From the NCBI GenBank assembly GCA_900473915.1, contig UCNG01000025.1, positions 1-64,000 on the forward strand: a stretch of 64,000 nucleotides of DNA. The letters are read 5' to 3'. Below, in pieces: positions 1-8,907 of this stretch. Position numbers and translations under genes: made by a program. Within the stretch, counting starts at the first letter, position 1; each line of letters begins with the position of its first letter. This DNA is from Hyphomicrobiales bacterium (GTDB lineage Bacteria; Pseudomonadota; Alphaproteobacteria; Rhizobiales; Rhizobiaceae). Under the pieces are notes generated by a model that saw only the letters and a program-made list of their open reading frames with translations, searched no databases and was not told where the DNA came from.

Positions 1-5
1 AGCGA

Positions 6-81
<76 letters not shown>

Positions 82-457
82 GACTGTGCGCCGGTGTGCG
101 GCAAGTCGTGAGAGCCGTTTAGGCAATTCGCGCGACAAGCGCAAGTGCAAAAATCGGCATTCAGCGTCTTTCTTGCGGTTTTTCGCAGGCCAATAGGGCC
201 GCCAGACGATCAAGAGCAGCCGCCGGACGCTGCTGCCGCGAAAATGTGCGCAAAATGCCATGTCGTCGCCACAAATTTCGAGGGATTTAGCGGCATGAAT
301 GGTGTGTTTTTGCCGCCAAAGCCGACAGAAGCGCGCAAATCACGAAAATGCCTCAATTTGCCTCGCGTCCAACTTCATGCATTTGATGCATCGCATTATG
401 GAACGCCGGTTCGCGAGTTGTATGGGAGGGGCGATGAAAGCCGCCCCGCCCCTTGTC
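82..457. other. Intergenic region between tRNA-Val and the PfkB kinase gene
   Basis: No convincing gene. Open frames here lack ribosome binding sites and recognisable protein sequence. A 6-bp inverted repeat, ggggcg (428-433) with cgcccc (442-447), lies just downstream of the kinase stop codon and could be a weak terminator for that operon, but no T run follows it. The part next to the tRNA must hold the tRNA promoter. Confidence 0.5.
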
Positions 458-1369
458 CTATCCGACCAGTCGTTCGGGCGAACGCAGGATGGATGCGCCG
501 CCTGCCGCTTGCACGGCAAGGCTTCCATATTCGATCCCTGCGGCAAGTGCCCGATGGACGTCATGGCCTTCAAGCCACGAATCGATGAAGCCTGCATTGA
601 AGGCATCGCCCGCGCCGGTCGTATCGATGACCGGCACGTCTTTTGCCGCCATGTGAATGTCGGCTTCGGCAGTGCGAAGCCACGCCCCCTCGCCGCCGCC
701 CTTCAACGCGACAACGGGGAAATGACCTGCAAGCGCATCGAGCGCCTTCGCCGGATCGTCATGGCCGGTGATGGCCTGCGCTTCCTCGCGGTTGGGCAGG
801 AAGATGTCGACGCCCTCGCAGGCCGCGAGCAGGCCGGGATCATAGATCAGGGTCTCATCCCAGCTCGGGTCGAGCGAGACGGAAAGTCCGGCAGCCTTTG
901 CCTGCTGCACGAGACCTGGAATTTCGTGCAGCGTTGCAAATTCGGCGATGTGCAGATGCCCGGCATCCTTCCATGCCAAAGCGGCGGAAAGCGTGGCGGG
1001 AAGCGCTGAACCGGCGCGGCGCGACAGGAAGGCGCGGTCGTTGCCGATCACGCTGGCCACCGTCACCTGCGGCCCGGCATCGTCGGCGCGTTCCAGAAAG
1101 CGCAAGTCGACGCCATCGATCTTCAGGTCCGGCTCCAGCCCGCGCGACAGGCCGTCAAAGCCAAGCCGCGCAACCAGCGCCACCGCCCTGCCCGCATGGG
1201 CAAGATGGGCAGCGGAAATGAACGCGCCGCCGCCTGCCGCCATCTTCATGTTTTCGGCGAAAATCTCGCGCCCCGGCTGCGGCAGCGATTGCAGCCCGGT
1301 GAAGATGAGGTCGCAGTAAATCCGTCCGATGCTGAGGACAGCCGGACGCTTGAATTGTTGCGGCATCAT
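458..1369 (-). CDS. PfkB-family carbohydrate kinase
   Basis: A 303-residue cytoplasmic sugar kinase of the ribokinase/PfkB fold, expected to phosphorylate a sugar or sugar derivative with ATP. The second PfkB signature, DTTGAGDAFNAGF, is intact near residues 249-261 and includes the GAGD catalytic aspartate. The N-terminal AAGGGAFISAAHLAHAG stretch matches the glycine-rich sugar-binding region. The start codon lies inside the stop codon of the upstream ABC ATPase gene (4-bp ATGA overlap), so translation is probably coupled. As the last gene of the transporter operon it most likely acts on the imported compound or its breakdown product. The substrate cannot be read from sequence; 2-keto-3-deoxygluconate, fructose, ribose and amino-sugar kinases all share these motifs. 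Confidence 0.85.
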   Translation of the reverse strand: MMPQQFKRPAVLSIGRIYCDLIFTGLQSLPQPGREIFAENMKMAAGGGAFISAAHLAHAGRAVALVARLGFDGLSRGLEPDLKIDGVDLRFLERADDAGPQVTVASVIGNDRAFLSRRAGSALPATLSAALAWKDAGHLHIAEFATLHEIPGLVQQAKAAGLSVSLDPSWDETLIYDPGLLAACEGVDIFLPNREEAQAITGHDDPAKALDALAGHFPVVALKGGGEGAWLRTAEADIHMAAKDVPVIDTTGAGDAFNAGFIDSWLEGHDVHRALAAGIEYGSLAVQAAGGASILRSPERLVG

Positions 1370-2400
1370 AGGCGGCCCAGACTCTTCTCGGTTTTCGCGT
1401 CGAAGAGATAAAGGCTTCCGGCAGGCGCAGACACGGCAAGCGTGCCGCCCGTCGCCGGAATGACCTTGCCCGGAGCCGTTGCAATCACCGAAACGCCGTT
1501 GACATCAAGATGCACCAGCGTTTCCGCGCCAAGCGGCTCAACCGCCGTCACCGTGCCGGTGAGCGATAGACCATTGGCCGTCCCCTCATCGACTTTCAGG
1601 TCGTGCGGACGAACGCCGACCAGAATGTCGCCATCAGGCGCAAGCTCAACGCCCGCACCGCTGCGACGGCCTGCAATGAGGTTCATCGACGGGCTGCCGA
1701 TGAAGCGCGCCGTGAACACATCGGTCGGGTTTTCATAAAGCTCTGTCGGCGTGCCGGTCTGAAGAATGCGACCGTCGCGCATGACCACGATGCGGTCGGC
1801 CATGGTCATGGCTTCAACCTGATCGTGCGTCACATAAACGGTCGTCGTCTTAAGACGCTGATGCAAGCGCTTGATTTCAATGCGCATCTGCGCGCGAAGC
1901 TGGGCATCGAGGTTCGACAGCGGCTCATCGAAAAGGAAGGCCGACGGATTACGCACCATGGCGCGACCGATGGCGACGCGCTGGCGCTGGCCGCCGGACA
2001 GTGCCGCCGGGCGACGGTCGAGATAGGGTTCAAGACCGAGCGCCTTGCCGGTTTCTTCGATCCGCTTGTCCTTCTCGGCCTTGGAAAGGTTCGACGTATA
2101 AAGCCCGAAGCCGATATTCTGGCGAACCGTCATATGCGGATAGATCGCATAGTTCTGGAACACCATGGCGATGTTGCGCTGCTTCGGATCGCGTTCGTTG
2201 ACGACTTCGCCGCCGATCTTCAGGTGACCGCCGGAAATGTCCTCAAGCCCCGCGATCATGCGCAGGGTCGTGGACTTGCCGCAGCCCGAAGGGCCGACAA
2301 AAACGACGAATTCGCCGTCCTTGATCTGGAGATCGATTGCCCGGACCGCCTCGACCTTGCCATAACGCTTGACCAGCTTTTCAAGTTCGATGGTTGCCAT
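1366..2400 (-). CDS. Sugar ABC transporter ATP-binding protein (UgpC/MalK type)
   Basis: A 344-residue ATPase subunit that energises a carbohydrate importer. Walker A GPSGCGKST is at about residues 36-44, the Q loop at VFQNY (80-84), the ABC signature LSGGQRQ at 134-140, Walker B AFLFDEP at 154-160 and the switch histidine in YVTHDQVEAM near 190. A C-terminal TOBE-type beta domain follows, as in MalK and UgpC, so one such ATPase probably serves both membrane subunits. The start codon overlaps the stop codon of the lyase-like gene by one base, and the kinase gene overlaps its own stop codon. Length and motif order are normal for the family; the imported substrate is not determined by this subunit. 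Confidence 0.93.
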   Translation of the reverse strand: MATIELEKLVKRYGKVEAVRAIDLQIKDGEFVVFVGPSGCGKSTTLRMIAGLEDISGGHLKIGGEVVNERDPKQRNIAMVFQNYAIYPHMTVRQNIGFGLYTSNLSKAEKDKRIEETGKALGLEPYLDRRPAALSGGQRQRVAIGRAMVRNPSAFLFDEPLSNLDAQLRAQMRIEIKRLHQRLKTTTVYVTHDQVEAMTMADRIVVMRDGRILQTGTPTELYENPTDVFTARFIGSPSMNLIAGRRSGAGVELAPDGDILVGVRPHDLKVDEGTANGLSLTGTVTAVEPLGAETLVHLDVNGVSVIATAPGKVIPATGGTLAVSAPAGSLYLFDAKTEKSLGRL

Positions 2401-3914
2401 CAGCGTGTCTCCACAAGTGCACTGAATTTATCATTGAGTTCGCGCGCAGCCTTTGCTTCGGCGGCTGCATGATCGACGGCCAGCGCCTTGAAGCGGTCGG
2501 CCTCAGCCTTGTGCCGCGCCAGCGCTGCATTCATCGCGGTTGGCGCCGGGCCGCCAAGACGATCCCGCACCGCCACGAAATGCTGCGGCGAGACCAGTTC
2601 CTCGAATTTCTCGCGCCCGAAGGACGGCTCGCGCCCGGCGGATTCGCGGAAAGCTTCGAGGAAAGGCTCGAAACCGTCCTTTTCCAGACCGCCGCCCATG
2701 GCAACGACCGCCCGCGCAACCCTGGCGGCGATTTCATGCGCCTGCCGGAACGAAAGCCCTTCGATGCGCACCAGCGAATCCGCAAGTTCCGTGATGGTGA
2801 TGCAGGAGCGGCGGATGTTTTCGGCGACACGCGCCGGATCGATGCGGATCGCGCCGATGAACGCGGCCAGAAGATCCAGCACGCGGCCAGCGGAAGCGAA
2901 TGCCTCATAGCCCATCTGTTGCGTTTCGCCTTCACTGTCGTTCATGTCGGTGAAAGGCGTGTTGTGCATCACATCCAGCACTGTGCGGGCGCGGCCCATG
3001 GTCTGGCTTGCCAGATGGCGCATATGTTCGATTGGAACCGGATTGCGCTTCTGCGGCATGATCGACGAAATTTGTACGAAAGCGTTCGGCACATAAATCT
3101 GGCCGACCTCGAAACTGGTCCAGAACTGGAAGTCCTGAATGAGACGCCCAAGATGCACGAACATCAGTTCCAGCGCCGAATAGGTGGAGGTGATGTAATC
3201 CACCGCCGCGATGCAGCTATAGGAATTCGGCAAGGGGGCGGCAAAGCCCAACAGGCTGGCGACCTGTGCGCGGTCAATAGGGAAGCCTGAGGTGGTGATG
3301 GCCGCCGCCCCCATGGGCGACAGATTGACGATGGCGCGCGCGGCTTCCATCCGTTCCATGTCGCGGACGAGAACCTCGATAGCCGCCGAAAGATAATGGC
3401 CGAAGGTCGATGGCTGTGCAGGCTGGCCGTGCGTATAGGCGACGATCAGCGTCTGTTTTTCGCGTATCGCAGCCGCAACCATGCTATCCAGCAGATTGCG
3501 CGCCTGCGTCATCAGCGTGTCGATGCGGGCTTTCAGGCCAAGCTTGAACAGGGTGTGGTCGATATCGTTGCGCGAGCGCGCCGTGTGAAGGCGACCGGCA
3601 ATATCGGCACCGATGCGGGCCTTCAGCTCCTTTTCGATGAGGAAGAAGAAGTCCTCCACTTCACCCGTATAGGTGAGCTTTGAAGGATCGATTTCCTTGT
3701 CGATGGCTTCCAGCGCACCGGCAATGGCTGCGGCCTGCTCGCGGTCGAGAATGCCGGTTTCAACCAGCATGACGAGATGGGCGCGGTCGATGCGGCGAAA
3801 GCCGTCGACATGGTGGGTCTTGGCGCCGTCGAAAAGCGGGCGAAGCACGGTTTCCTTGTAAACCGGATCGGGGAAGACGCTTTTATCGGACAGCCGTGGA
3901 TCGAGATCGGACAT
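2400..3914 (-). CDS. Argininosuccinate lyase-like enzyme of the fumarase/aspartase superfamily
   Basis: 504 residues, longer than the usual 460 or so of ArgH. The superfamily signature SSIMPQKRNPVP lies at about 283-294, with the flexible catalytic-serine loop, and a TARSRNDID segment at about 111-119 corresponds to the ArgH TxRSRNDQ motif with the glutamine replaced by isoleucine. The YTHGQPAQP block is at 160-168. Enzymes of this family eliminate fumarate from N- or C-succinyl adducts. It sits between a permease gene (3-bp gap) and an ABC ATPase gene (1-bp overlap) of a sugar-type importer, not in an arginine operon. I infer that it acts on the imported compound rather than in arginine synthesis, although automatic annotation would probably call it a second argH. 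Confidence 0.8.
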   Translation of the reverse strand: MSDLDPRLSDKSVFPDPVYKETVLRPLFDGAKTHHVDGFRRIDRAHLVMLVETGILDREQAAAIAGALEAIDKEIDPSKLTYTGEVEDFFFLIEKELKARIGADIAGRLHTARSRNDIDHTLFKLGLKARIDTLMTQARNLLDSMVAAAIREKQTLIVAYTHGQPAQPSTFGHYLSAAIEVLVRDMERMEAARAIVNLSPMGAAAITTSGFPIDRAQVASLLGFAAPLPNSYSCIAAVDYITSTYSALELMFVHLGRLIQDFQFWTSFEVGQIYVPNAFVQISSIMPQKRNPVPIEHMRHLASQTMGRARTVLDVMHNTPFTDMNDSEGETQQMGYEAFASAGRVLDLLAAFIGAIRIDPARVAENIRRSCITITELADSLVRIEGLSFRQAHEIAARVARAVVAMGGGLEKDGFEPFLEAFRESAGREPSFGREKFEELVSPQHFVAVRDRLGGPAPTAMNAALARHKAEADRFKALAVDHAAAEAKAARELNDKFSALVETR

Positions 3915-3917
3915 GGT

Positions 3918-4769
3918 TCAACCCTTGAGGCCAGCGAGCATGACACCGCGCACGATGTAACGCTGGAGAAGAAGAAAGACGACGAGCGTGGGAAGCGTGG
4001 CGATGGCCGCGCCGGTCATGATCATTTCCCATTGGATGGACTGCTCGACGGCGAAGCTCGAAAGCCCGACCGGCAGCGTGTAAAGCTCCGGGCTGGTGGC
4101 GACGATCAGCGGCCAGAAGAAGGCGGTCCAGTTGCCGAGGAAGGTGAAGATCGCGAGCGCCGACAGCGCAGGCGTTACCAGCGGCATGGCGACTTTCCAC
4201 CAGATCTGGAATTCGTTGAGGCCGTCGACGCGGGCAGCTTCCAGAAAGTCGTTGGGAACGCCTTCGAAGAACTGCTTCATGAGAAACGTGCCGAAGGCCG
4301 TCATCATGCCGGGGAACATGATGCCCCAATAGCTGTCCAGCCAGCCAAGCTTGCTCGACATCAGATACCACGGGATCACCAGCATTTCGGTGGGGATCAT
4401 CAGCGTGGACAGGATGGCGAGGAAGATGAAATAGCGACCGCGGAACTGGAATTTCGCCAGCGTGTAGCCGACGAGACTGTCGAAGAAGACGTTCGACAGC
4501 GTGACCACGACCGCAACGATCATGGAATTCAGGAACCAGCGGATGAAGCGGCCATCGGCCAGGATGGTGACATAGTTCTGCAATGTCGGCTCTGCCGGGA
4601 TCAGGCGCAGGTCATAGACCTGCCCTGCCGTCTTGAGCGAGGTGGAGAACATGAAGGCCAGCGGCGTGACCATGATGAGACCGCCGATGAGCAGCAGCGT
4701 CCATGTCAGGATGCGGCCGGGCCGGAGGTTCTGGAAGGGGAGCGGTTTCGTTTGAGCGGACGCTGTCAT
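3918..4769 (-). CDS. Carbohydrate ABC transporter permease (MalG/UgpE type)
   Basis: 283-residue inner-membrane subunit of the importer with about six hydrophobic segments. The cytoplasmic EAA loop, EAARVDGLNEFQIWWKVAMP, is intact and contacts the ATPase. The start is set at the ATG at 4769 because it has a good Shine-Dalgarno sequence (gaggg) and overlaps the upstream permease stop codon by four bases (ATGA). The open frame continues further upstream, but that part lies inside the other permease gene in a different frame. It pairs with the neighbouring permease as a heterodimer typical of the CUT1 sugar-uptake family. Confidence 0.92.
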   Translation of the reverse strand: MTASAQTKPLPFQNLRPGRILTWTLLLIGGLIMVTPLAFMFSTSLKTAGQVYDLRLIPAEPTLQNYVTILADGRFIRWFLNSMIVAVVVTLSNVFFDSLVGYTLAKFQFRGRYFIFLAILSTLMIPTEMLVIPWYLMSSKLGWLDSYWGIMFPGMMTAFGTFLMKQFFEGVPNDFLEAARVDGLNEFQIWWKVAMPLVTPALSALAIFTFLGNWTAFFWPLIVATSPELYTLPVGLSSFAVEQSIQWEMIMTGAAIATLPTLVVFLLLQRYIVRGVMLAGLKG

Positions 4770-5725
4770 TTCTTTTCCCTCAGAATCCAGAGCTGCAACA
4801 GCGAGACGCAAAGCAGGATGGTGAAGAGGACGACGGTTTGCGCTGCCGCATAACCCATCGCATAGGAGGAGAAGGCCGTCTGATAAATCATCAGCACCAG
4901 CGGCTTGGTGGAGCCGAGTGGGCCGCCGGGATCGTTCGTGGTCATGTTGTAGACCTGATCGAAGATGCGCAGGAAGCCGATGGACGAGAAGACGACGAGG
5001 AATACCGTGGTCGGTTTCAGAAGCGGGATCGTGATCTTGCGCAGGATCGCCCATTCGCCGAGGCCGTCAATGCGCGCGGCTTCATAGAAGGTGTTGGGAA
5101 CAGCGCGCAGGCCCGCCATGAAGATGATGATCTGGAAGCCGAGACCAGCCCAGATGGACGTCGCCATGATCGCATAGAGACCCTGATCGACCGAGCGCAG
5201 AAAGCCTTGCTGCGGAAGGCCCAGCGCATTCAGGATATTGTTGATGAAGCCGATGGGGGCTGGCTGGTAGAACCAGCGCCAGACCCATGCCATGGCCGCT
5301 GCCGTGGTGAGATAAGGCAGGAAATAGAGCGCACGAATGAATCCGTGCATGATGCGCACGCGATCCAGGAAATAGGCAATCGTGAACGCCACCACGAGGC
5401 TTATCGGCGTGCCGACCAGCAGATAGGTGAAAGTGTTCCTGAATACTTTCCAGAATTCGGGATCGGCGAAAAGCTTCTGGTAATTGGCGAAGCCGATGAA
5501 CTTTGGCGGGTTCATCAGGTCCCAATCGGTAAGCGACAGCCAGAAGGCTTCTATCGTCGGGTAAAAGCGGATGACCGAATAGAACAGGATCGGGAGAGCC
5601 AGAAAGCTCCACACCCAGATCAACCGTCTTGTGCGCATGGAAAGGCGGTCCGTCAGGCCGTTGCCCGAAGGCCCCTTGCCCGTACCGCCTGTTTCAGCCG
5701 TCCCGGCCTCTACAGTCATTGTCAT
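4766..5725 (-). CDS. Carbohydrate ABC transporter permease (MalF/UgpA type)
   Basis: 319-residue inner-membrane subunit with a cytoplasmic N-terminus and about six transmembrane segments. The EAA loop is EAARIDGLGEWAILRKITIP. Two in-frame ATGs, at 5725 and 5719, could start it; the aagga upstream suits the first. Its 3' end overlaps the second permease by four bases. Between this gene and the upstream solute-binding protein gene lies an approximately 310-bp block of three tandem Bru-RS palindromes, the only large gap inside an otherwise tightly overlapped operon. Confidence 0.92.
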   Translation of the reverse strand: MTMTVEAGTAETGGTGKGPSGNGLTDRLSMRTRRLIWVWSFLALPILFYSVIRFYPTIEAFWLSLTDWDLMNPPKFIGFANYQKLFADPEFWKVFRNTFTYLLVGTPISLVVAFTIAYFLDRVRIMHGFIRALYFLPYLTTAAAMAWVWRWFYQPAPIGFINNILNALGLPQQGFLRSVDQGLYAIMATSIWAGLGFQIIIFMAGLRAVPNTFYEAARIDGLGEWAILRKITIPLLKPTTVFLVVFSSIGFLRIFDQVYNMTTNDPGGPLGSTKPLVLMIYQTAFSSYAMGYAAAQTVVLFTILLCVSLLQLWILREKK

Positions 5726-5760
5726 GTGTCAAAATCCTTCGGCTACGGATGAGCCGCGCC

Positions 5761-6073
5761 CTAGAGCGGTTCCTGTTTTAACGGAATCGCCGGAACCGCT
5801 CTAACTATTTGTTTTGTCGCTTTTCCAACGCAAAACCGTTTCACACTTTTGCTGGAAATGCTCTAGAGCGGTTCCTGTTCTAACGAAATCGCCGGAACCG
5901 CTCTAACTATTTGTTTTGTCGCATTTTCCAACGCAAAACCGTTTCACACTTTTGCTGGAAATGCTCTAGAGCGGTTCCTGTTTTAACGGGATCGCCGGAA
6001 CCGCTCTAACTATTTGTTTTGTCGCATTTTCCAACGCAAAACCGTTTCACACTTTTGCTGGAAATGCTCTAGA
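5761..6073. repeat. Three tandem Bru-RS-type palindromic repeats
   Basis: Three nearly identical head-to-tail copies start at 5761, 5863 and 5966, with spacings of 102 and 103 bp, and share their ctctag junctions. Each begins with a perfect 11-bp stem, agagcggttcc with ggaaccgctct, around a short loop, followed by a conserved segment ending ttttgctggaaatgctctaga. Copies differ by single bases and a one-base indel. The sequence matches my memory of Brucella Bru-RS elements. The array sits between the binding-protein gene and the first permease gene of one operon. Confidence 0.93.
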
Positions 6074-6133
6074 AGGCAGGATGAGAGGAAGTGGCCAGAA
6101 CTGTTTCCAGCCACTTCCTCTTTCACGATTGCC

Positions 6134-7381
6134 TTACTTGGCCGCATCGAGCACTTCCTGCTCGGACTTGGCGGCTTGCTCGAGAGAGTCCTTGACCGCC
6201 TGCTTTTCGAGGATCACGCGGTTGGCCATGTCAACAGCGACCTGACGCTGCTTCAGCTCGTCCACGAACATGGTCGTGTGCGCATATTCCAGACCTTTCA
6301 GGAACGGGCCGTAGATCGGATCGGCAAGGTTCGTTTCCGTCAGGGCCGCGGAACGGCGCGCAGGCAGTTCGCCCACATCCTTCAGCCAGATTTCCATGGC
6401 TTCCGGCGAGGAGATGTAGTTCAGGAACTTCTTGGCGGCTTCGAGTTTCTCGCCGCTTGCCTTGGCGCTGATGCCGTTGGCGAAGTAGCTCGCATAGTTG
6501 GAGCGCACGCCTTCGGCATTGGCCGGAAGCTCGGTCACGCCCCATTCGAAGTCCTTGATGGTGCGGAACGAACCGAGACGGAAGGTGCCGTCGATGGTCA
6601 TCGCCGCCATGCCGGCGCGGAAAGCAGCCTGGCCTTCATCCATGAACTTGACTTCGCCGACCTTATGTTCGGTCTGGAGGCTGGTGTAGAAGGCAAGCGC
6701 CTTTTCGCCAGCGGCGTCGTTATAAGCGACCTTGCGGTCGTTGTCGGTGTAAGGCTGGCCGCCGAACTGGCGCACCAGAACCTCACGCCACCAATGCTGG
6801 TCCTGCCCCGGCATGTCGAGCGTGATGCCTTCGGCCAGAAGATTGCCGGAAGCGTCGCGCTTCGTCGTCTTCTTGGCGGCTTCGACCATTTCATCCAGCG
6901 TCTTGGGCGGATTGTTCGGGTCGAGGCCAGCTTCGGTGAACAGCTTCTTGTTGTAGAAAAGCGCCAGCGAACGCACAGCCGTCGGCAGGCCGTAATATTC
7001 ATCGCCGCGCTTCATCGCCGAAACGATCGGGAAGAATTCGCTTTCGATCTTGTCGTGCGGGAATGCGTCCTGCGGCAGCGGCTGCAAGATGCCGCCAGCC
7101 ACGAACTTGTCCAGCCAGCCATAGAAAAGCTGCATCACGTCCGGGCTCTTGCCCGCCATCTTCGCGGCGATCACGCGCGTCTGATAGTCGTCGTATGGGA
7201 ACGTGACCTGCTTGACCTTGATGTCCGGATTGGCCTTTTCGAAATTCTCGATCAGCTTGTCCATCGCCTTGACGCGCGTCTCGAAGACATACTGCCAATA
7301 TTCGATCTCGACAGCCTGAGCGGCGTTGATCGCAAAGGTGCTGAGACCCGCGACCAGACCTGCCAATAACAGCTTACGCAT
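6134..7381 (-). CDS. Periplasmic sugar-binding protein of the ABC importer
   Basis: 415-residue extracellular solute-binding protein of family 1 (MalE/UgpB type), secreted to the periplasm, which delivers substrate to the permeases encoded downstream. The N-terminus is a Sec signal peptide with basic MRK, a hydrophobic core and a likely AQA cleavage site near residue 23. It begins the operon: the ATG at 7381 has a near-perfect gggagg Shine-Dalgarno, and the divergent repressor gene is about 290 bp away. Three Bru-RS hairpins follow the stop codon, which could protect this part of the message and raise binding-protein levels over permease levels, as repeats do in other binding-protein operons. 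Confidence 0.92.
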   Translation of the reverse strand: MRKLLLAGLVAGLSTFAINAAQAVEIEYWQYVFETRVKAMDKLIENFEKANPDIKVKQVTFPYDDYQTRVIAAKMAGKSPDVMQLFYGWLDKFVAGGILQPLPQDAFPHDKIESEFFPIVSAMKRGDEYYGLPTAVRSLALFYNKKLFTEAGLDPNNPPKTLDEMVEAAKKTTKRDASGNLLAEGITLDMPGQDQHWWREVLVRQFGGQPYTDNDRKVAYNDAAGEKALAFYTSLQTEHKVGEVKFMDEGQAAFRAGMAAMTIDGTFRLGSFRTIKDFEWGVTELPANAEGVRSNYASYFANGISAKASGEKLEAAKKFLNYISSPEAMEIWLKDVGELPARRSAALTETNLADPIYGPFLKGLEYAHTTMFVDELKQRQVAVDMANRVILEKQAVKDSLEQAAKSEQEVLDAAK

Positions 7382-7675
7382 TTAAACCTCCCTAATGCCC
7401 CGCCCACCGGTTCGAATGCGGTCGCCAGGCACGGCTGCGGCAGTGCCTCGCACCGTCCGCATATTCTTCCACCACATGCCGCGCAGAACATGCGCGGCGC
7501 CCATTTTCCCACGCGGGAACCCACTTCCCCGACATGAGCCAGAGCAGCCTTCACCACCCTGCCTTTACGGTTCAATGTTGTGAGCCTTTTGTCAATAAGA
7601 TAATTTAGTTGAATTAATATATTGCTGTTAAAAGCGGCCCGCGCTATCTCTTTTGGACGGGAGACAGGAGGGACC
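7382..7675. promoter_or_regulatory. Divergent promoter region between the ABC operon and the ROK repressor gene
   Basis: This 294-bp gap separates two divergently transcribed units and should hold both promoters and the repressor's operator. The A+T-rich part near 7590-7625 contains a short inverted repeat, taatt (7601-7605) with aatta (7612-7616), centred on tagttg. This is a plausible ROK-type operator, but it is short and could be chance in A+T-rich DNA. Confidence 0.4.
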
Positions 7676-8905
7676 ATGACATCGAAATCGCAAGATGCAT
7701 CGGCAACCATGCGGGCCGCTGCGCAGGCTGTCACCCTTGGCAAGAATCCCGAGCGAATCCGCGACCATAACCGGCGCGTGGTGCTTGATGTCGTTCGCCG
7801 CCACGGTGCGCTTGGCCGGATGCATATCGCCCGCCTTACCCATCTGACCGCGCAGGCCATCGCCAATATCGTCGATGAGCTGGTGGCGGAGAATCTGCTC
7901 ATGCAGCTCGGACGGCTGAAAACAGGACGCGGCCAGCCGCCGATCCAGTTTGCCGTCAATCCCGAAGGCGCGATGACCATCGGCGTCGAAATGGGTTCGA
8001 CGCATATGGTGACGACAGTGCTCGACCTGTCCGGCAAGCCGCGCAAGCAGCATGTGCGCCCCATTCAGGATGTCAGCCCCGACAGGCTTTCCGCACAGTT
8101 GCGAAAAGAAGTCGACGCTGTGAAGGCTTCGTTTCCCGCGCGCCTGCTCGGCATAGGCGTCGTGATGCCGGGACCGTTCGACATTGAAGGCATGAGTTCG
8201 GTTGGCCCGACCACCCTGCCCGGCTGGTCCGGCATCGATGCGGCGGCGGTTCTGAGCGAAGCCTGCGGCGAGCCGGTTCTGGTCGAAAACGACGCCAATG
8301 CCGCCGCCGTCGGCGAGCGCCTGTTCGGCGCAGGCCATGCGATTTCCAGTTTCGCGATGATTTATTTTGGCGCCGGTATCGGGCTTGGCATGATCCAGGA
8401 CGGCGCGCCGTTTCGCGGCGCTTTCGGCAATGCCGGAGAAATCGGCCATGTCGTCATCACGCCCAATGGGCGCGCCTGCGCCTGCGGCCAGAAGGGCTGC
8501 CTTGAAACCTATGCCTCGCTTCACGCCCTGCGCGAGAAGCTTCACGCTGCCGGGATTGACGACACCGATTTCGACGCGCTCCAGAAACTGCACGAGGACC
8601 GCAACCCGGTCCTGATGGGCTGGGTGCAGGAAGCCGCCGACCATCTGGCGCCAATGATTGCCATGATCGAAAACATTCTCGATCCCGAGACGATCATTCT
8701 GGGCGGCATGTTGCCCGATGCGATCATCGACGACCTGATCTGGCACATGGGGGGCCTGCCGATTTCGGTCGCAAGCCGCCGCGCCCGCGCGCTTCCACGT
8801 GTCATTCGCGGCCAGACGGGACAGTTTACCGCCGCGCTCGGCGCTGCATCGCTGCCGATGTTCGAGGCCATGACGCCGAAGCTCGACACTAATTCGGAAG
8901 TCTGA
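7676..8905 (+). CDS. ROK-family transcriptional repressor
   Basis: 409 residues. The N-terminal winged helix-turn-helix covers roughly residues 30-85 (VLDVVRRHGALGRMHIARLT region). It is followed by a sugar-kinase-like ROK domain with the phosphate loop, IDVEMGST-like start, and the zinc/ROK signature CACGQKGCLET. The family includes NagC, Mlc and XylR, which release DNA on binding a sugar or sugar phosphate. I chose the ATG at 7676 because of the strong aggaggg seven bases upstream; an upstream TTG start has no such signal. It lies back-to-back with the ABC operon and is followed after two bases by the PIG-L gene, so it probably controls both units in response to the imported sugar. Confidence 0.88.
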   Translation: MTSKSQDASATMRAAAQAVTLGKNPERIRDHNRRVVLDVVRRHGALGRMHIARLTHLTAQAIANIVDELVAENLLMQLGRLKTGRGQPPIQFAVNPEGAMTIGVEMGSTHMVTTVLDLSGKPRKQHVRPIQDVSPDRLSAQLRKEVDAVKASFPARLLGIGVVMPGPFDIEGMSSVGPTTLPGWSGIDAAAVLSEACGEPVLVENDANAAAVGERLFGAGHAISSFAMIYFGAGIGLGMIQDGAPFRGAFGNAGEIGHVVITPNGRACACGQKGCLETYASLHALREKLHAAGIDDTDFDALQKLHEDRNPVLMGWVQEAADHLAPMIAMIENILDPETIILGGMLPDAIIDDLIWHMGGLPISVASRRARALPRVIRGQTGQFTAALGAASLPMFEAMTPKLDTNSEV

Positions 8906-8907
8906 CC

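Noticed and set aside
428..447. Strong terminator after the kinase gene
   Set aside because: Only six base pairs with an eight-base loop and no T run; left as a remark in the intergenic entry.
5761..6073. Possible CRISPR array in the tandem repeats
   Set aside because: The units are 102-103 bp, directly adjoining, with no variable spacers, and each is a hairpin repeat seen singly elsewhere in the window.
6014..7369. Long plus-strand frame opposite the binding-protein gene
   Set aside because: It begins in the Bru-RS and reads the complement of a clear signal-peptide-bearing binding protein; the composition pattern is that of a shadow frame.
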